Of a stretch of 64,000 bases of DNA, positions 42,238 through 51,634 are shown one piece after another. How positions within the stretch are numbered: position 1 is the stretch's first letter; every line of letters begins with the position of its first letter. Position numbers and translations under genes: made by a program. Origin of the DNA: an uncultured Collinsella sp. (GTDB lineage Bacteria; Actinomycetota; Coriobacteriia; Coriobacteriales; Coriobacteriaceae). The stretch spans positions 1-64,000 of the forward strand of contig CABRFZ010000009.1 of assembly GCA_902470365.1 (NCBI GenBank), written 5' to 3'. Under the pieces are notes generated by a model. The model was not told the origin of the DNA, did no database searches, and saw only the letters and a list, made by a program, of their open reading frames with translations.

Positions 42238-42275
42238 TAAAAAAGAAGTACCGGTTGGGGCCGGTACTTCTTTTG
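42238..42275 (-). terminator. Bidirectional-looking terminator after metK
   Basis: AAAAGAAGTACCGG pairs with CCGGTACTTCTTTT around a six-base loop. On the minus strand it follows the metK stop by about 37 bases and ends in TTTT. Confidence 0.82.
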
Positions 42276-42311
42276 GTGCGTTGTTATTTGGCTGTAGCTT
42301 TTCGAGTTAGC

Positions 42312-43592
<1,281 letters not shown>

Positions 43593-43603
43593 GATAGTCC
43601 TTT

Positions 43604-43641
43604 CAAAAACGTGTCCCGGCGACCGTTACCATTCCGCCGGG
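43604..43641 (-). promoter_or_regulatory. Hairpin and T run in the metK leader
   Basis: On the minus strand CCCGGCG (43641-43635) and CGCCGGG (43621-43615) form a seven-pair GC stem with a 13-base loop, followed by ACACGTTTTTG and then the metK ribosome binding site. The shape is that of an attenuator. It does not match the SAM-I, SAM-II or SAM-IV aptamers that I can recognise by eye. Confidence 0.4.
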
Positions 43642-43697
43642 CTCTCTATGCAAGGGCATATCATAGCGCGTAAATCAAACATTCACACCCTTTCCGC

Positions 43698-43812
43698 ACC
43701 CACTCATTGGGGACAGACTTCACCCACTCATTGGGGACAGACTTAAATGACTAGCCTTAAACTAAGAACGTCTCCAACGACTGGTCATTTAAGTCTGTCC
43801 CCAATGAGTAGG
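43698..43812. repeat. Family C foldback with tandem left arm
   Basis: CTCATTGGGGACAGACTT occurs twice in tandem (copies within 43698-43720 and 43722-43744). The second is extended to TTAAATGAC and pairs with GTCATTTAAGTCTGTCCCC and AATGAGT at 43784-43809. The loop of about 32 bases is unrelated to families A and B. It lies in the 300-base gap between divergent metK and gltX, which holds no gene. Confidence 0.8.
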
Positions 43813-43893
43813 TCGGTGCCCTTTGTGCGGAGGTTGCTCTGATGCTTTATACTGATGCGGTTAGACATCCATCCTGCAATCGAGGAGATTTCC

Positions 43894-45369
43894 ATGGCAT
43901 CAGACGTTCGCGTCCGCTTTGCACCCTCACCGACGGGCAAGCTGCACATTGGCGGCGCCCGCACCGCTATCTATAACTGGGCTTTCGCCCGTGCTAACGG
44001 CGGCACGTTCATCCTGCGCATCGACGACACCGACCCCACCCGCTCCACCGACGAGAACACGCAGATCATCCTGCGCGCCATGCGTTGGCTGGGCCTGGAC
44101 TGGGACGAGGGTCCCGAGGTGGGCGGCGATTTTGGCCCCTACGCCCAGACCGAGCGCTTGGACCTGTACAAGCAGGCCGCCCAGAAGCTTTGGGACGAGG
44201 GCAAGGCCTATCCCTGCTTCTGCACCAAGGAGCAGCTCGACGCCGACCGCAAGGCCGCGCAGGAGCGCAAGGACCCCTTCCAGGGCTATCAGCGCCGTTG
44301 CCGCGATCTTGATCCCGAGGAGGCCCGCCGTCGCATCGAGGCCGGCGAGTCCTACGTCCTGCGCATCAAGGTGCCCGAGGACCGCGGCGACGTCGTCATC
44401 CACGACGCCGTCCACGGCGAGGTGACCTTCGACGCCAAGGAGCTCGACGACTTTGTCATCTTCCGCTCCGATGGCACGCCCACGTACAACTTCGCGACCG
44501 TCGTCGACGACGCCATGATGAAGATCACCCATGTCATCCGTGGCGACGACCATCTGTCCAACACCCCGCGTCAGGTCATGGTCTACGAGGCCCTCGGCGC
44601 TCCCGTGCCCACGTTCGCCCATATCTCCATGATCTTGGGTGCCGACGGCAAAAAACTCTCCAAGCGCCACGGCGCCACCTCGGTGGAGGAGTACCGCGAC
44701 GCGGGATACCTGTCCGATGCCTTCGTCAACTACCTGGCGCTGCTCGGCTGGTCGCTCGACGGCGAGACCACGATCATCCCGCGCGACGTCCTGGCCAGCA
44801 AGTTCTCGCTCGATCGCATCTCCAAGAACCCCGCGACTTTCGACCCCAAGAAGCTCGACTGGGTCAATGCCGAGTACATCAACGGCATGTCCGACGCCCA
44901 GTTTGCCGACGAGATTATGGTCCCCGTGCTGCACGAGGCGGGCCTCATCGAGGGCAACGTCGAGTACGGCGAGGACTGGATCGACGCGCTTGCCGCTATC
45001 GTCAAGCCGCGCACTAAGATGCCGGCCGACGCCGTGACCGTCGCCGCCCCCATCTTTGCCACGGCCGAGACGCTCGAGTATGACGAGAAGTCCGTCAACA
45101 AGGGCCTGGCCAAGGAGGGCATGGGTGCCATTCTGGATGCCGCCAAGGCCGCGCTCGAGGGCGTGGACGAGTGGACGGCTGCCAACATCGACGCTGCGCT
45201 TGAGCCGTTGCCCGAGCAGATGGACCTCAAGAAGCGCGTGGTGTTCCAGGCCGTGCGCGTCGCCGTCTGCGGCAACATGGTGAGCCCTCCGCTGGGCGAG
45301 ACCATGGCGCTCGTCGGCCGCGACGACTGCCTGGCGCGCATCGATCGCGCCCGCACGATGGCGCTTTAA
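43894..45369 (+). CDS. gltX: Glutamyl-tRNA synthetase
   Basis: This 491-residue class I synthetase charges tRNA-Glu. It has the ATP-site HIGH-type motif starting at His18 (FAPSPTGKLHIGGARTA) and the KMSKS counterpart GKKLSKRHGATSV. The anticodon-binding helical C-terminus is present in full. The ATG at 43894 follows GAGGAG; the upstream ATG-like codon lies outside the conserved start. Two tRNA-Glu genes are in this window. Whether it also charges tRNA-Gln cannot be judged here. Confidence 0.97.
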   Translation: MASDVRVRFAPSPTGKLHIGGARTAIYNWAFARANGGTFILRIDDTDPTRSTDENTQIILRAMRWLGLDWDEGPEVGGDFGPYAQTERLDLYKQAAQKLWDEGKAYPCFCTKEQLDADRKAAQERKDPFQGYQRRCRDLDPEEARRRIEAGESYVLRIKVPEDRGDVVIHDAVHGEVTFDAKELDDFVIFRSDGTPTYNFATVVDDAMMKITHVIRGDDHLSNTPRQVMVYEALGAPVPTFAHISMILGADGKKLSKRHGATSVEEYRDAGYLSDAFVNYLALLGWSLDGETTIIPRDVLASKFSLDRISKNPATFDPKKLDWVNAEYINGMSDAQFADEIMVPVLHEAGLIEGNVEYGEDWIDALAAIVKPRTKMPADAVTVAAPIFATAETLEYDEKSVNKGLAKEGMGAILDAAKAALEGVDEWTAANIDAALEPLPEQMDLKKRVVFQAVRVAVCGNMVSPPLGETMALVGRDDCLARIDRARTMAL

Positions 45370-45392
45370 TCGCTGCGCAAACGTTTGTATCC

Positions 45393-45426
45393 GAGCCCCG
45401 TTCACCCTGAGCGGGGCTCTTGTTTC
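45393..45426 (+). terminator. Rho-independent terminator after gltX
   Basis: GAGCCCCG pairs with CGGGGCTC around a nine-base loop and is followed by TTGTTT, 24 bases past the stop codon. Confidence 0.75.
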
Positions 45427-45458
45427 TGTAGACGAATGGGATGGGAGGTGCTGGGGCC

Positions 45459-47912
45459 ATGGCCGAGCAACTTTCGCTGTTTTGTTCGCCGGATCCGGAG
45501 GAGACTCCGGCGGCGCCGGCATCCGGTGCTGCCCTGGCCAAGCCCGAGCCTTCACCTGAGCCCATTGCCGCCTACACGAGCGTGGTTCTCGACATCCCCA
45601 CCCGTGCGCTGTCCGAACCGTTTGCTTACGGGATTTCTGAGTCCCTTGCGAGCGAGGCCCAGGTCGGATCGACGGTTCTGGTCCACTTTGGCAACCGTGC
45701 CGCCGCAGGCTATATCGTCGATATTGCGCCCGAACTGGGCGACCTGCAAGGTAACAACGCCCTTGACCCTTCGCGCATCAAGCCCATCGAGGCCATCCTC
45801 AGCAAACCGCTCTTTAGTGCCGAGGCCGCCCGCATCGCGCGTTGGATGAGCCGCGAATATGTCGCAACCCTTTCCGAGTGCCTGCGTTTGTTCTTGCCCC
45901 CGGGTGGAAGCCCGCGCGTGGTCAAGGGCGACGACGGCGTGTGGACGGTTGAACGTCCCGCCGTCAAGCCTATCCAAAACCGCTGGGTCATGCTCACGCC
46001 CGAGGGCTTTGACTATACGCCGCCCAAGACCGCGGTCCGCCAGCGCCAGCTCATCGAGGCACTGCGGTGCGGCCCGGTCACGACGCGCGACCTCAACCTG
46101 CTCTATAACAGTATGTCGGCGACCATCAAGGCGCTCGAAAAACGCGGCGTCGTGGTGGTGGAGGAGCGCCGTGCCTGGCGCGGTTGCAGCGAGCAGACCA
46201 CGCTGTCCTCGGCAAGCGGCAAGGCGCCGGTCTCCCTTACCAACGGCCAGCAACAGGCACTCGCGCAGATTGAGCGCGCCCGTCTGGACGCTCATGGCGA
46301 CGTGGTGCTGGTCGACGGCGTCACCGGCTCCGGCAAAACCGAGGTCTACCTCTCGGCGATTGAGCGCGTGCTGGCGACCGGCCGTTCGGCCTGCGTGCTC
46401 GTGCCCGAGATCTCGCTTACGGCCCAGACCGTCGGCCGCTTCCGTTCGCGCTTTGGCGAGACGGTCGCCGTGTTCCATTCGCGCCTTTCGGCCGGCGAGC
46501 GTCTGGACCAGTGGGATATGGTCGCCAGCGGTGCGGCCCGCGTGGTAGTCGGCGCCCGCTCGGCGCTCTTTTGCCCGCTCAGCGACCTTGGTCTCATCAT
46601 CATCGACGAGGAGCACGAGACCAGCTACAAGCAGGGCTCTAGTCCGCGCTACCATGCGCGCGAGGTGGCGGCCGAGATGGCGCGCCGCTACCGCTGCCCG
46701 CTCGTGTTGGGCTCCGCCACGCCTTCTGCCGAGGCCCTCGACCGCTGTCGCCGCGGTACGTACAACGGCGCCGCCTGGACGCGCGTCGAGATGCCCGAGC
46801 GCCCGGGACACGCTGTACTGCCTACGGTTCGAATCGCAGACCTGCGCTGTGAGTTTTCTCACGGCAGCCGCTCCATGTTCTCAAAACCGTTGATGGAAGG
46901 CTTGGAACGCGTGGTCGAGCGCCGCGAAAAGGCCGTGCTGTTGCACAACCGCCGTGGCTTTGCGCCGTTCTTGATGTGCCGCGAGTGCGGATGCGTCCCC
47001 ACCTGCAATCACTGCTCCACTGCGCTTACGTATCACGAGCGCACGCACACGCTGCAGTGTCACACATGCGGTTCGTCTTGGCGCGTGCAGCCGTATCCCG
47101 CGCCCACGAGCCGTTGCCCCAAATGTGGCAGTCGCTACCTAGCAAAAATGGGTCTGGGCACTCAGCAGATCGAGGACGCACTGCACCAGATGCTTCCTGA
47201 GGACGTCGCCATTATTCGCATGGATGCCGATTCCACGCGCGGCAAGGATGCGCACAAAAAGCTGCTCGAGCAGTTCGATGCCGCCGATTGCGCGGTGCTG
47301 CTGGGCACCCAAATGATCGCAAAGGGCCTCGACTTTCCCGAGGTCACGCTCGTGGGCGTGGTCAATGCCGACTTCGCCCTCAAGCTGCCGGACTTCCGCG
47401 CAGGGGAGCGCGCCTACGACCTGCTGGAACAGGTGGCGGGCCGTGCCGGTCGCGGCGATCGTCCCGGCGAGGTGATCATCCAGACCTACCTGCCCGATGA
47501 CCCGGTCATTCGCGCCGTCGCTGAGCACGAACGTTCGATCTTTACCGACTACGACCTGGACCAGCGCCGCGACGCGCTGTACCCGCCGTTTGTTCGCTTG
47601 GTCAACATCTTGGTGTGGTCGGCGAACCGAGACGACGTGCAGGACTACATCGGGCGCATTGCAAAGCTTCTTAAGCGCCGCTGGCATGCCGCCGCGCCCG
47701 ACTTTTTGCGGGCGGGCAGCGCGGTGCCGCAGGTGCTGGGCCCGGCTTCGTGTGTAATCGAGAGAGCTAAGGACCGTTACCGCTTCCATCTGCTTGTGAA
47801 GTCGCCCGTGGGGTACCATGTCTCTGATGATATCGACGCCTGCCTCAAAGAGGTGGGCTCCGTGCGCGGCGTGAGCGTGAGCGTTGACGTCGACGCCTAT
47901 GATTTGATGTAA
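45459..47912 (+). CDS. priA: Primosomal protein N' (replication restart helicase)
   Basis: This 817-residue DNA helicase reloads the replisome at stalled forks. The N-terminal DNA-binding region spans about residues 45-150. Helicase motifs include VDGVTGSGKTEVYL (Walker A), IIIDEEHETSYK (motif II) and VAGRAGRGDRPGEV (motif VI). A zinc-binding insert with paired cysteines appears as MCRECGCVPTCNHCS and LQCHTCGSSW, with RCPKCGS. The ATG at 45459 follows GGGAGG. The order priA-def-fmt-rsmB is widely conserved in bacteria. Confidence 0.95.
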   Translation: MAEQLSLFCSPDPEETPAAPASGAALAKPEPSPEPIAAYTSVVLDIPTRALSEPFAYGISESLASEAQVGSTVLVHFGNRAAAGYIVDIAPELGDLQGNNALDPSRIKPIEAILSKPLFSAEAARIARWMSREYVATLSECLRLFLPPGGSPRVVKGDDGVWTVERPAVKPIQNRWVMLTPEGFDYTPPKTAVRQRQLIEALRCGPVTTRDLNLLYNSMSATIKALEKRGVVVVEERRAWRGCSEQTTLSSASGKAPVSLTNGQQQALAQIERARLDAHGDVVLVDGVTGSGKTEVYLSAIERVLATGRSACVLVPEISLTAQTVGRFRSRFGETVAVFHSRLSAGERLDQWDMVASGAARVVVGARSALFCPLSDLGLIIIDEEHETSYKQGSSPRYHAREVAAEMARRYRCPLVLGSATPSAEALDRCRRGTYNGAAWTRVEMPERPGHAVLPTVRIADLRCEFSHGSRSMFSKPLMEGLERVVERREKAVLLHNRRGFAPFLMCRECGCVPTCNHCSTALTYHERTHTLQCHTCGSSWRVQPYPAPTSRCPKCGSRYLAKMGLGTQQIEDALHQMLPEDVAIIRMDADSTRGKDAHKKLLEQFDAADCAVLLGTQMIAKGLDFPEVTLVGVVNADFALKLPDFRAGERAYDLLEQVAGRAGRGDRPGEVIIQTYLPDDPVIRAVAEHERSIFTDYDLDQRRDALYPPFVRLVNILVWSANRDDVQDYIGRIAKLLKRRWHAAAPDFLRAGSAVPQVLGPASCVIERAKDRYRFHLLVKSPVGYHVSDDIDACLKEVGSVRGVSVSVDVDAYDLM

Positions 47913-47930
47913 CAACCCGAAAGGATGGCC

Positions 47931-48467
47931 ATGGAAGCCAACGGAATCGTACTGTCGCCCGACCCTCGTCTGCGCCAGGAGTGTGCCGTCATCGAGGAGA
48001 TCACTCCGGCGATCGAGGCACTTGCCGAGAAGATGAAGAAAATGATGTTCGAGAACGGCGGTTGCGGCCTGGCTGCCCCGCAGATCGGCGAGCTCATTCA
48101 GCTTGTCACCATCGACTGCGACTACAGTGACAAGAACGACTACGATCCGTACGTGCTCATCAATCCCGTGATTGTCGAGCAAAGCGACCATCTCGTTCCG
48201 TTTAGCGAGGGCTGCCTTTCCATTCCTGGCATTAGCTGCGAGATCGAGCGTCCCGACCATGTCGTCGTCGAGGCGTACGACTTGGACGCTAACCTGATTC
48301 GCTATGAGGCCACGGGCGATCTGTTCTGCGTGTGCCTGCAGCACGAGATCGATCACCTGCACGGTAACACCATGTTCGAGCGACTGAAGCCGATGCAGAG
48401 GCTCAAGGCGGTCAAGGAGTACCAGGACGCCCTGGCCCGCGGCGCTCGACCGGGCGAGACGGAGTAG
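47931..48467 (+). CDS. def: Peptide deformylase
   Basis: This 178-residue metalloenzyme removes the N-formyl group from new proteins. All three family motifs are present: GGCGLAAPQIG, EGCLSIPG and QHEIDHLHG, with His138, Glu139 and His142. The second ATG at 47931 is preferred over 47925 because GAAAGG lies six bases upstream. It follows priA by 18 bases. A family B foldback begins eight bases after the stop, where it might act as a 3' RNA structure. fmt, which adds the formyl group this enzyme removes, lies downstream. Confidence 0.95.
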   Translation: MEANGIVLSPDPRLRQECAVIEEITPAIEALAEKMKKMMFENGGCGLAAPQIGELIQLVTIDCDYSDKNDYDPYVLINPVIVEQSDHLVPFSEGCLSIPGISCEIERPDHVVVEAYDLDANLIRYEATGDLFCVCLQHEIDHLHGNTMFERLKPMQRLKAVKEYQDALARGARPGETE

Positions 48468-48474
48468 GTCGTCC

Positions 48475-48611
48475 GTCCCCTTCCGCCGCAGGGCTTAGGT
48501 TTTGCTCCATGCTCAAACAGTCCTGCTCGCACGAAGAGCACATTAAGTGCTCTTCGGCTCGTGCGGAACTGCGCGTGGAGCAATAACCTAAGCCCTGCGG
48601 CGGAAGGGGAC
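48475..48611. repeat. Family B nested foldback repeat, copy 4
   Basis: Outer arms 48475-48509 and 48576-48611 pair over 35 bases with a single extra base. The core carries ACAGTCCTGCTCGCAC, the inner stem GAAGAGCAC/GTGCTCTTC around CATTAAG-type sequence, and GGCTCGTGCGGAACT. The rest of 48468-48830 (48612-48830) has a T-rich stretch on the + strand but no gene with a credible start or domain; it presumably holds the fmt promoter. Confidence 0.88.
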
Positions 48612-48830
48612 TACGTTTTCGTGCTCCTCTTCGCCCGGGTGCCGTTGGGTCAGGGAGGGGCGTCTTCGCTGATAGGTGCTTTGTTGGGAGGGCTGCTTTT
48701 ATTGCGGCTCTTTCTTTGGTTTTGGGTATATTTGTTCTTGTTGAATTGTTATTGCGGATGGGCTGGGTACTTGGCTTTCCGCTATTATTTGTAGCCGTCT
48801 CGGCTCGTTATTGAGAGGAGACTAACTTTT

Positions 48831-49751
48831 ATGCGTATTGTGTTTATGGGTACGCCCGATTTTGCTGTGCCTTCTTTGACTTCGCTTGTTGAGGCTGGGA
48901 ATGAGATTGCGCTTGTTATTACTCGCCCTGATGCTGTTCGCGGGCGCGGCAAGAAGCTTGAGCCTTCTCCTGTTAAGGCCAAGGCGCTTGAGCTGGGGTT
49001 GCCGGTTATTGAGGCTAATCGTATGACGCCTGAGGTCGTTGAGGCACTTAAGGCTGCCCAAGCTGACATTTTCTGCGTGGCTGCCTATGGTTGCATTTTG
49101 CCGGATGACGTGCTGCATATGGCGCCGCTTGGTATTGTGAATGTTCATGCGTCCTTGCTACCTCGTTGGCGTGGGGCTGCTCCTATTCAGCGTGCGATTC
49201 TCGCTGGTGATGAGATTGCTGGCGTTTCCATTATGCGCATTGGACATGGCGTGGATACTGGTGCTTATTGTGCTCAGGCTTCCACGTCGGTTGCCGGTAA
49301 GCATGCTGAGGCGCTGACCATGGAGCTTGGTGAGCTTGGCGGCAAACTGCTTGCCGATACGCTTCCTTCTCTTGCCGATGGCACCGCCGTGTGGACTGAA
49401 CAGGATGAGGCGCTCGTTACCCATGCTGCCAAGATTTCCAAGCTGGAGATGCGTCTGGATCCGCAGATGGCTGCGCTTGATTGCGTGCGCCATGTGCTGG
49501 CCTCGTCCGATACCGCGCCTGCCCGATGCGTGATTGCCGGCAAGACCGTGCGCGTGCTCGATGCTGCACCGGCCGATGTCTCGCTTGGCGAGGGCGCTGT
49601 TGACGTTAAGAACAAGCGTGTTTACCTGGGTCTTTCCGATGGCTCGGTTGAGTTGCTCGAGGTTAAGCCCGATGGTAAGCGTGCTATGGCCGCTTCTGCT
49701 TGGGCTGCTGGCCTGCAGGGCGCCGATCTTATCTGGGGTGTTTTGTCATGA
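48831..49751 (+). CDS. fmt: Methionyl-tRNA formyltransferase
   Basis: This 306-residue enzyme formylates initiator Met-tRNA with 10-formyltetrahydrofolate. It shows the start IVFMGTPDFAVPSL, the active-site segment VNVHASLLPRWRGAAPIQRA and a C-terminal OB-like domain. GAGAGGAG lies upstream. Its codons end in T more often than those of nearby genes, giving the gene a visibly lower GC content. It overlaps rsmB by four bases (ATGA). Confidence 0.96.
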   Translation: MRIVFMGTPDFAVPSLTSLVEAGNEIALVITRPDAVRGRGKKLEPSPVKAKALELGLPVIEANRMTPEVVEALKAAQADIFCVAAYGCILPDDVLHMAPLGIVNVHASLLPRWRGAAPIQRAILAGDEIAGVSIMRIGHGVDTGAYCAQASTSVAGKHAEALTMELGELGGKLLADTLPSLADGTAVWTEQDEALVTHAAKISKLEMRLDPQMAALDCVRHVLASSDTAPARCVIAGKTVRVLDAAPADVSLGEGAVDVKNKRVYLGLSDGSVELLEVKPDGKRAMAASAWAAGLQGADLIWGVLS

Positions 49752-51148
49752 GCAAGCTGTCTCCCGCGCGCAAACTTGCGCTCGATGTGCTGATGGAGGC
49801 CGATCGCCGCGGTATGTATGCGCGCGACGTGCTGTCCTCTCGCGCATCTGCCAAGGCTATTGACCAGCGCGATTCCGCTTTTGCCGCTCGTTTGGCACTG
49901 GGCGTTGCGGCTACCCAGGGTATTTTGGACGAGCTGCTCGATCAGTTTCTTGATAGGCCTAAAAAGGTTGCGCCGCGTGTTCGCATGGCGCTTCGTATCT
50001 CGGCCTTCGAGATGCTCTATCTACATACGCCTGGCCGCGTCGCCGTAAGTCAGGGTGTTGAGCTGGTTCGCTGCGGCGCTAAGTCCGCCGCTGGCTTGGC
50101 CAATGCTGTACTGCATAAGGTTGCTGACAATGTTGATGACTTTGCTACTGCGTCCGATGTGGATGAGTCTGAGCGGCGCTTGGTTCGTCTGTCGCGCCTG
50201 ATGGGCCTGCCGCGCTGGCTGTGCGCTCGTATTATGGCGTCGTTTGACACGCCAGAGGGTGCGCTTAACTTTGCCGGCAATCTGGCCCCCGCGCCGCTGG
50301 CCCTGCATGAGAACGCCTTTGCGACCAAGCTCGATCCGTATATCTCGCAGCTCGTCGCGCCTGTCTTTCCGGGCTGTCATGCCCCGGTTGATGCGCAGGT
50401 TACCGTTGCTTCGGGTGTGTTTGAGCGTGCTGCCGCGGTGGCATCTGATCTCAACGCGCAGCTTATCGCCACAGCTGCCACGCGCCCTGGAAGCTGCCTT
50501 GAGATTGGTGCCGGTCGTGGCACCAAGACCTATGTGATGATGTGCCAGGCCAAGCGTGCGGGCTATGAGCGTCAGCATACGGCGCTCGATCTGCATGATC
50601 GCAAGTGCGATCTGAATCTCGCTCGCCTGCATAAGGCCGGTATTCAGGGCGTTCGTACGGTTTCGGGTGATGCCTGCGAGCTTGATGAAGTCCTGACGTC
50701 TTTTGATGCCATGCTTGGCAAGCCGGTTAAGTTCGACACGGTCTTTATCGATGCGCCGTGCTCTGGCACCGGAACCATGCGTCGTCATCCCGAGATTCCG
50801 TGGCGCCTGACCGAAAAGGATGTGACGGTTGAGCTGCCCAAACTGCAGCTGACGATGCTCAAGGAAGCTGCCGCGCGCGTGGCTGCCGGCGGCGAGCTCA
50901 TCTACGCGACGTGCTCGGTCTTCGACGAGGAGAACACGCAGGTGGTGGATGCTTTCCTGAACTCTCCCGAGGGCGCCGGCTTTAGCGTGGCGCCGCTCTC
51001 CGAAGCACAGATTCTGCAACTCCCCGAGTTCGATCAGGCCAAGAAGCTCGTATCTGTACGCCAGAACGATCGAGGCCTCTTCCAAAGCGTGCCGGTAAAC
51101 GCCGATTCCTACGACGGTCACTTCTGCGCCAGACTGGTCCACAAGTAA
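49748..51148 (+). CDS. rsmB: 16S rRNA (cytosine-967-C5)-methyltransferase
   Basis: This 466-residue protein methylates C967 of 16S rRNA. An N-terminal NusB-like RNA-binding domain (about residues 1-130) is followed by the SUN-family methyltransferase. SAM motif LEIGAGRGTKTYVM and the catalytic-cysteine motifs DAPCSGTGTMRRHPEIPW and YATCSVFDEEN are clear. The ATG at 49748 overlaps the fmt stop. A family A foldback begins five bases after its stop codon. Confidence 0.93.
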   Translation: MSKLSPARKLALDVLMEADRRGMYARDVLSSRASAKAIDQRDSAFAARLALGVAATQGILDELLDQFLDRPKKVAPRVRMALRISAFEMLYLHTPGRVAVSQGVELVRCGAKSAAGLANAVLHKVADNVDDFATASDVDESERRLVRLSRLMGLPRWLCARIMASFDTPEGALNFAGNLAPAPLALHENAFATKLDPYISQLVAPVFPGCHAPVDAQVTVASGVFERAAAVASDLNAQLIATAATRPGSCLEIGAGRGTKTYVMMCQAKRAGYERQHTALDLHDRKCDLNLARLHKAGIQGVRTVSGDACELDEVLTSFDAMLGKPVKFDTVFIDAPCSGTGTMRRHPEIPWRLTEKDVTVELPKLQLTMLKEAAARVAAGGELIYATCSVFDEENTQVVDAFLNSPEGAGFSVAPLSEAQILQLPEFDQAKKLVSVRQNDRGLFQSVPVNADSYDGHFCARLVHK

Positions 51149-51152
51149 CGAC

Positions 51153-51221
51153 TAAGTTGCGGTGAAATAGGGATTGAATAGCGGCTTCTACCCGCCAAAC
51201 AGTCCTTATTTCACCGCAACT
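51153..51221. repeat. Family A foldback repeat, copy 5
   Basis: TAAGTTGCGGTGAAATAGGG starts the left arm and AGTCCTTATTTCACCGCAAC lies in the right arm. The loop contains a second small hairpin (GCGG/CCGC). It follows the rsmB stop by five bases. Confidence 0.82.
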
Positions 51222-51262
51222 CACAAGGAAACCTGGGCAGCTTGATTAGCTACCCATAGAGC

Positions 51263-51299
51263 AAAGAAATAGCCCCGCGATCGGCGTTGATCGCGGGGC
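51263..51299 (-). terminator. Rho-independent terminator after fmdB-like gene
   Basis: On the minus strand GCCCCGCGATC pairs with GATCGCGGGGC around six bases and is followed by TATTTCTTT, 11 bases after the stop codon. Confidence 0.8.
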
Positions 51300-51309
51300 C
51301 GCGTTGTTC

Positions 51310-51546
51310 CTAGTGGCTGTGCGGGCAGTTGGCGCAGCAGCCGCTTGTGGCGCTGGTGCTGGAGCCGCCGCTTCGCTGATCGGTGTTGTAGAAACCGCTG
51401 CCCTCAAATTTAATGCCGCTGGCCGAGAACGTCTTGGCCGCCGGGGCACCGCAGCTGGGGCACACGACCTCGGGAGTCTCGGACATGGGATGCTCAACCT
51501 CAAATACGTTGCCGCAGCTCGAGCACTTGTAATCGTAGCGCGCCAT
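51310..51546 (-). CDS. FmdB-family zinc-ribbon protein
   Basis: This 78-residue protein has a single zinc ribbon with Cys8-x-x-Cys11 and Cys29-x-x-Cys32 (YDYKCSSCGN, VVCPSCGAP) followed by FSASGIKFEGSGFY, the hallmark of the FmdB putative regulatory family. The C-terminus is Ser/Gly-rich and ends with an extra CCANCPHSH, which could bind metal. Its role is unknown in most bacteria; a regulatory or assembly function is usually proposed. GAAGGAAG precedes the ATG. Confidence 0.9.
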   Translation of the reverse strand: MARYDYKCSSCGNVFEVEHPMSETPEVVCPSCGAPAAKTFSASGIKFEGSGFYNTDQRSGGSSTSATSGCCANCPHSH

Positions 51547-51562
51547 AATACTTCCTTTTCAG

Positions 51563-51590
51563 CACAAAGCGGGCAGATTACTCTGCCCGC
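51563..51590 (-). terminator. Rho-independent terminator after the GH13-GH77 gene
   Basis: On the minus strand GCGGGCAG pairs with CTGCCCGC around six bases, followed by TTTGTG, about 45 bases after the stop codon at 51635. Confidence 0.7.
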
Positions 51591-51634
51591 AAAAATTCAA
51601 ACGTCTGTAACTGTACCCTATATCGGGGGTTTTA

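Noticed and set aside
43593..43700. A SAM-I type riboswitch upstream of metK
   Set aside because: The conserved SAM-I sequence elements are not present; only a simple hairpin with a T run is visible, listed as a candidate leader structure.
48561..48794. A 77-codon frame with a Leu/Phe/Trp-rich hydrophobic stretch after the family B repeat
   Set aside because: It begins inside the repeat arm, lacks a ribosome binding site, and its hydrophobicity comes from a T-rich noncoding stretch. I treat it as intergenic.
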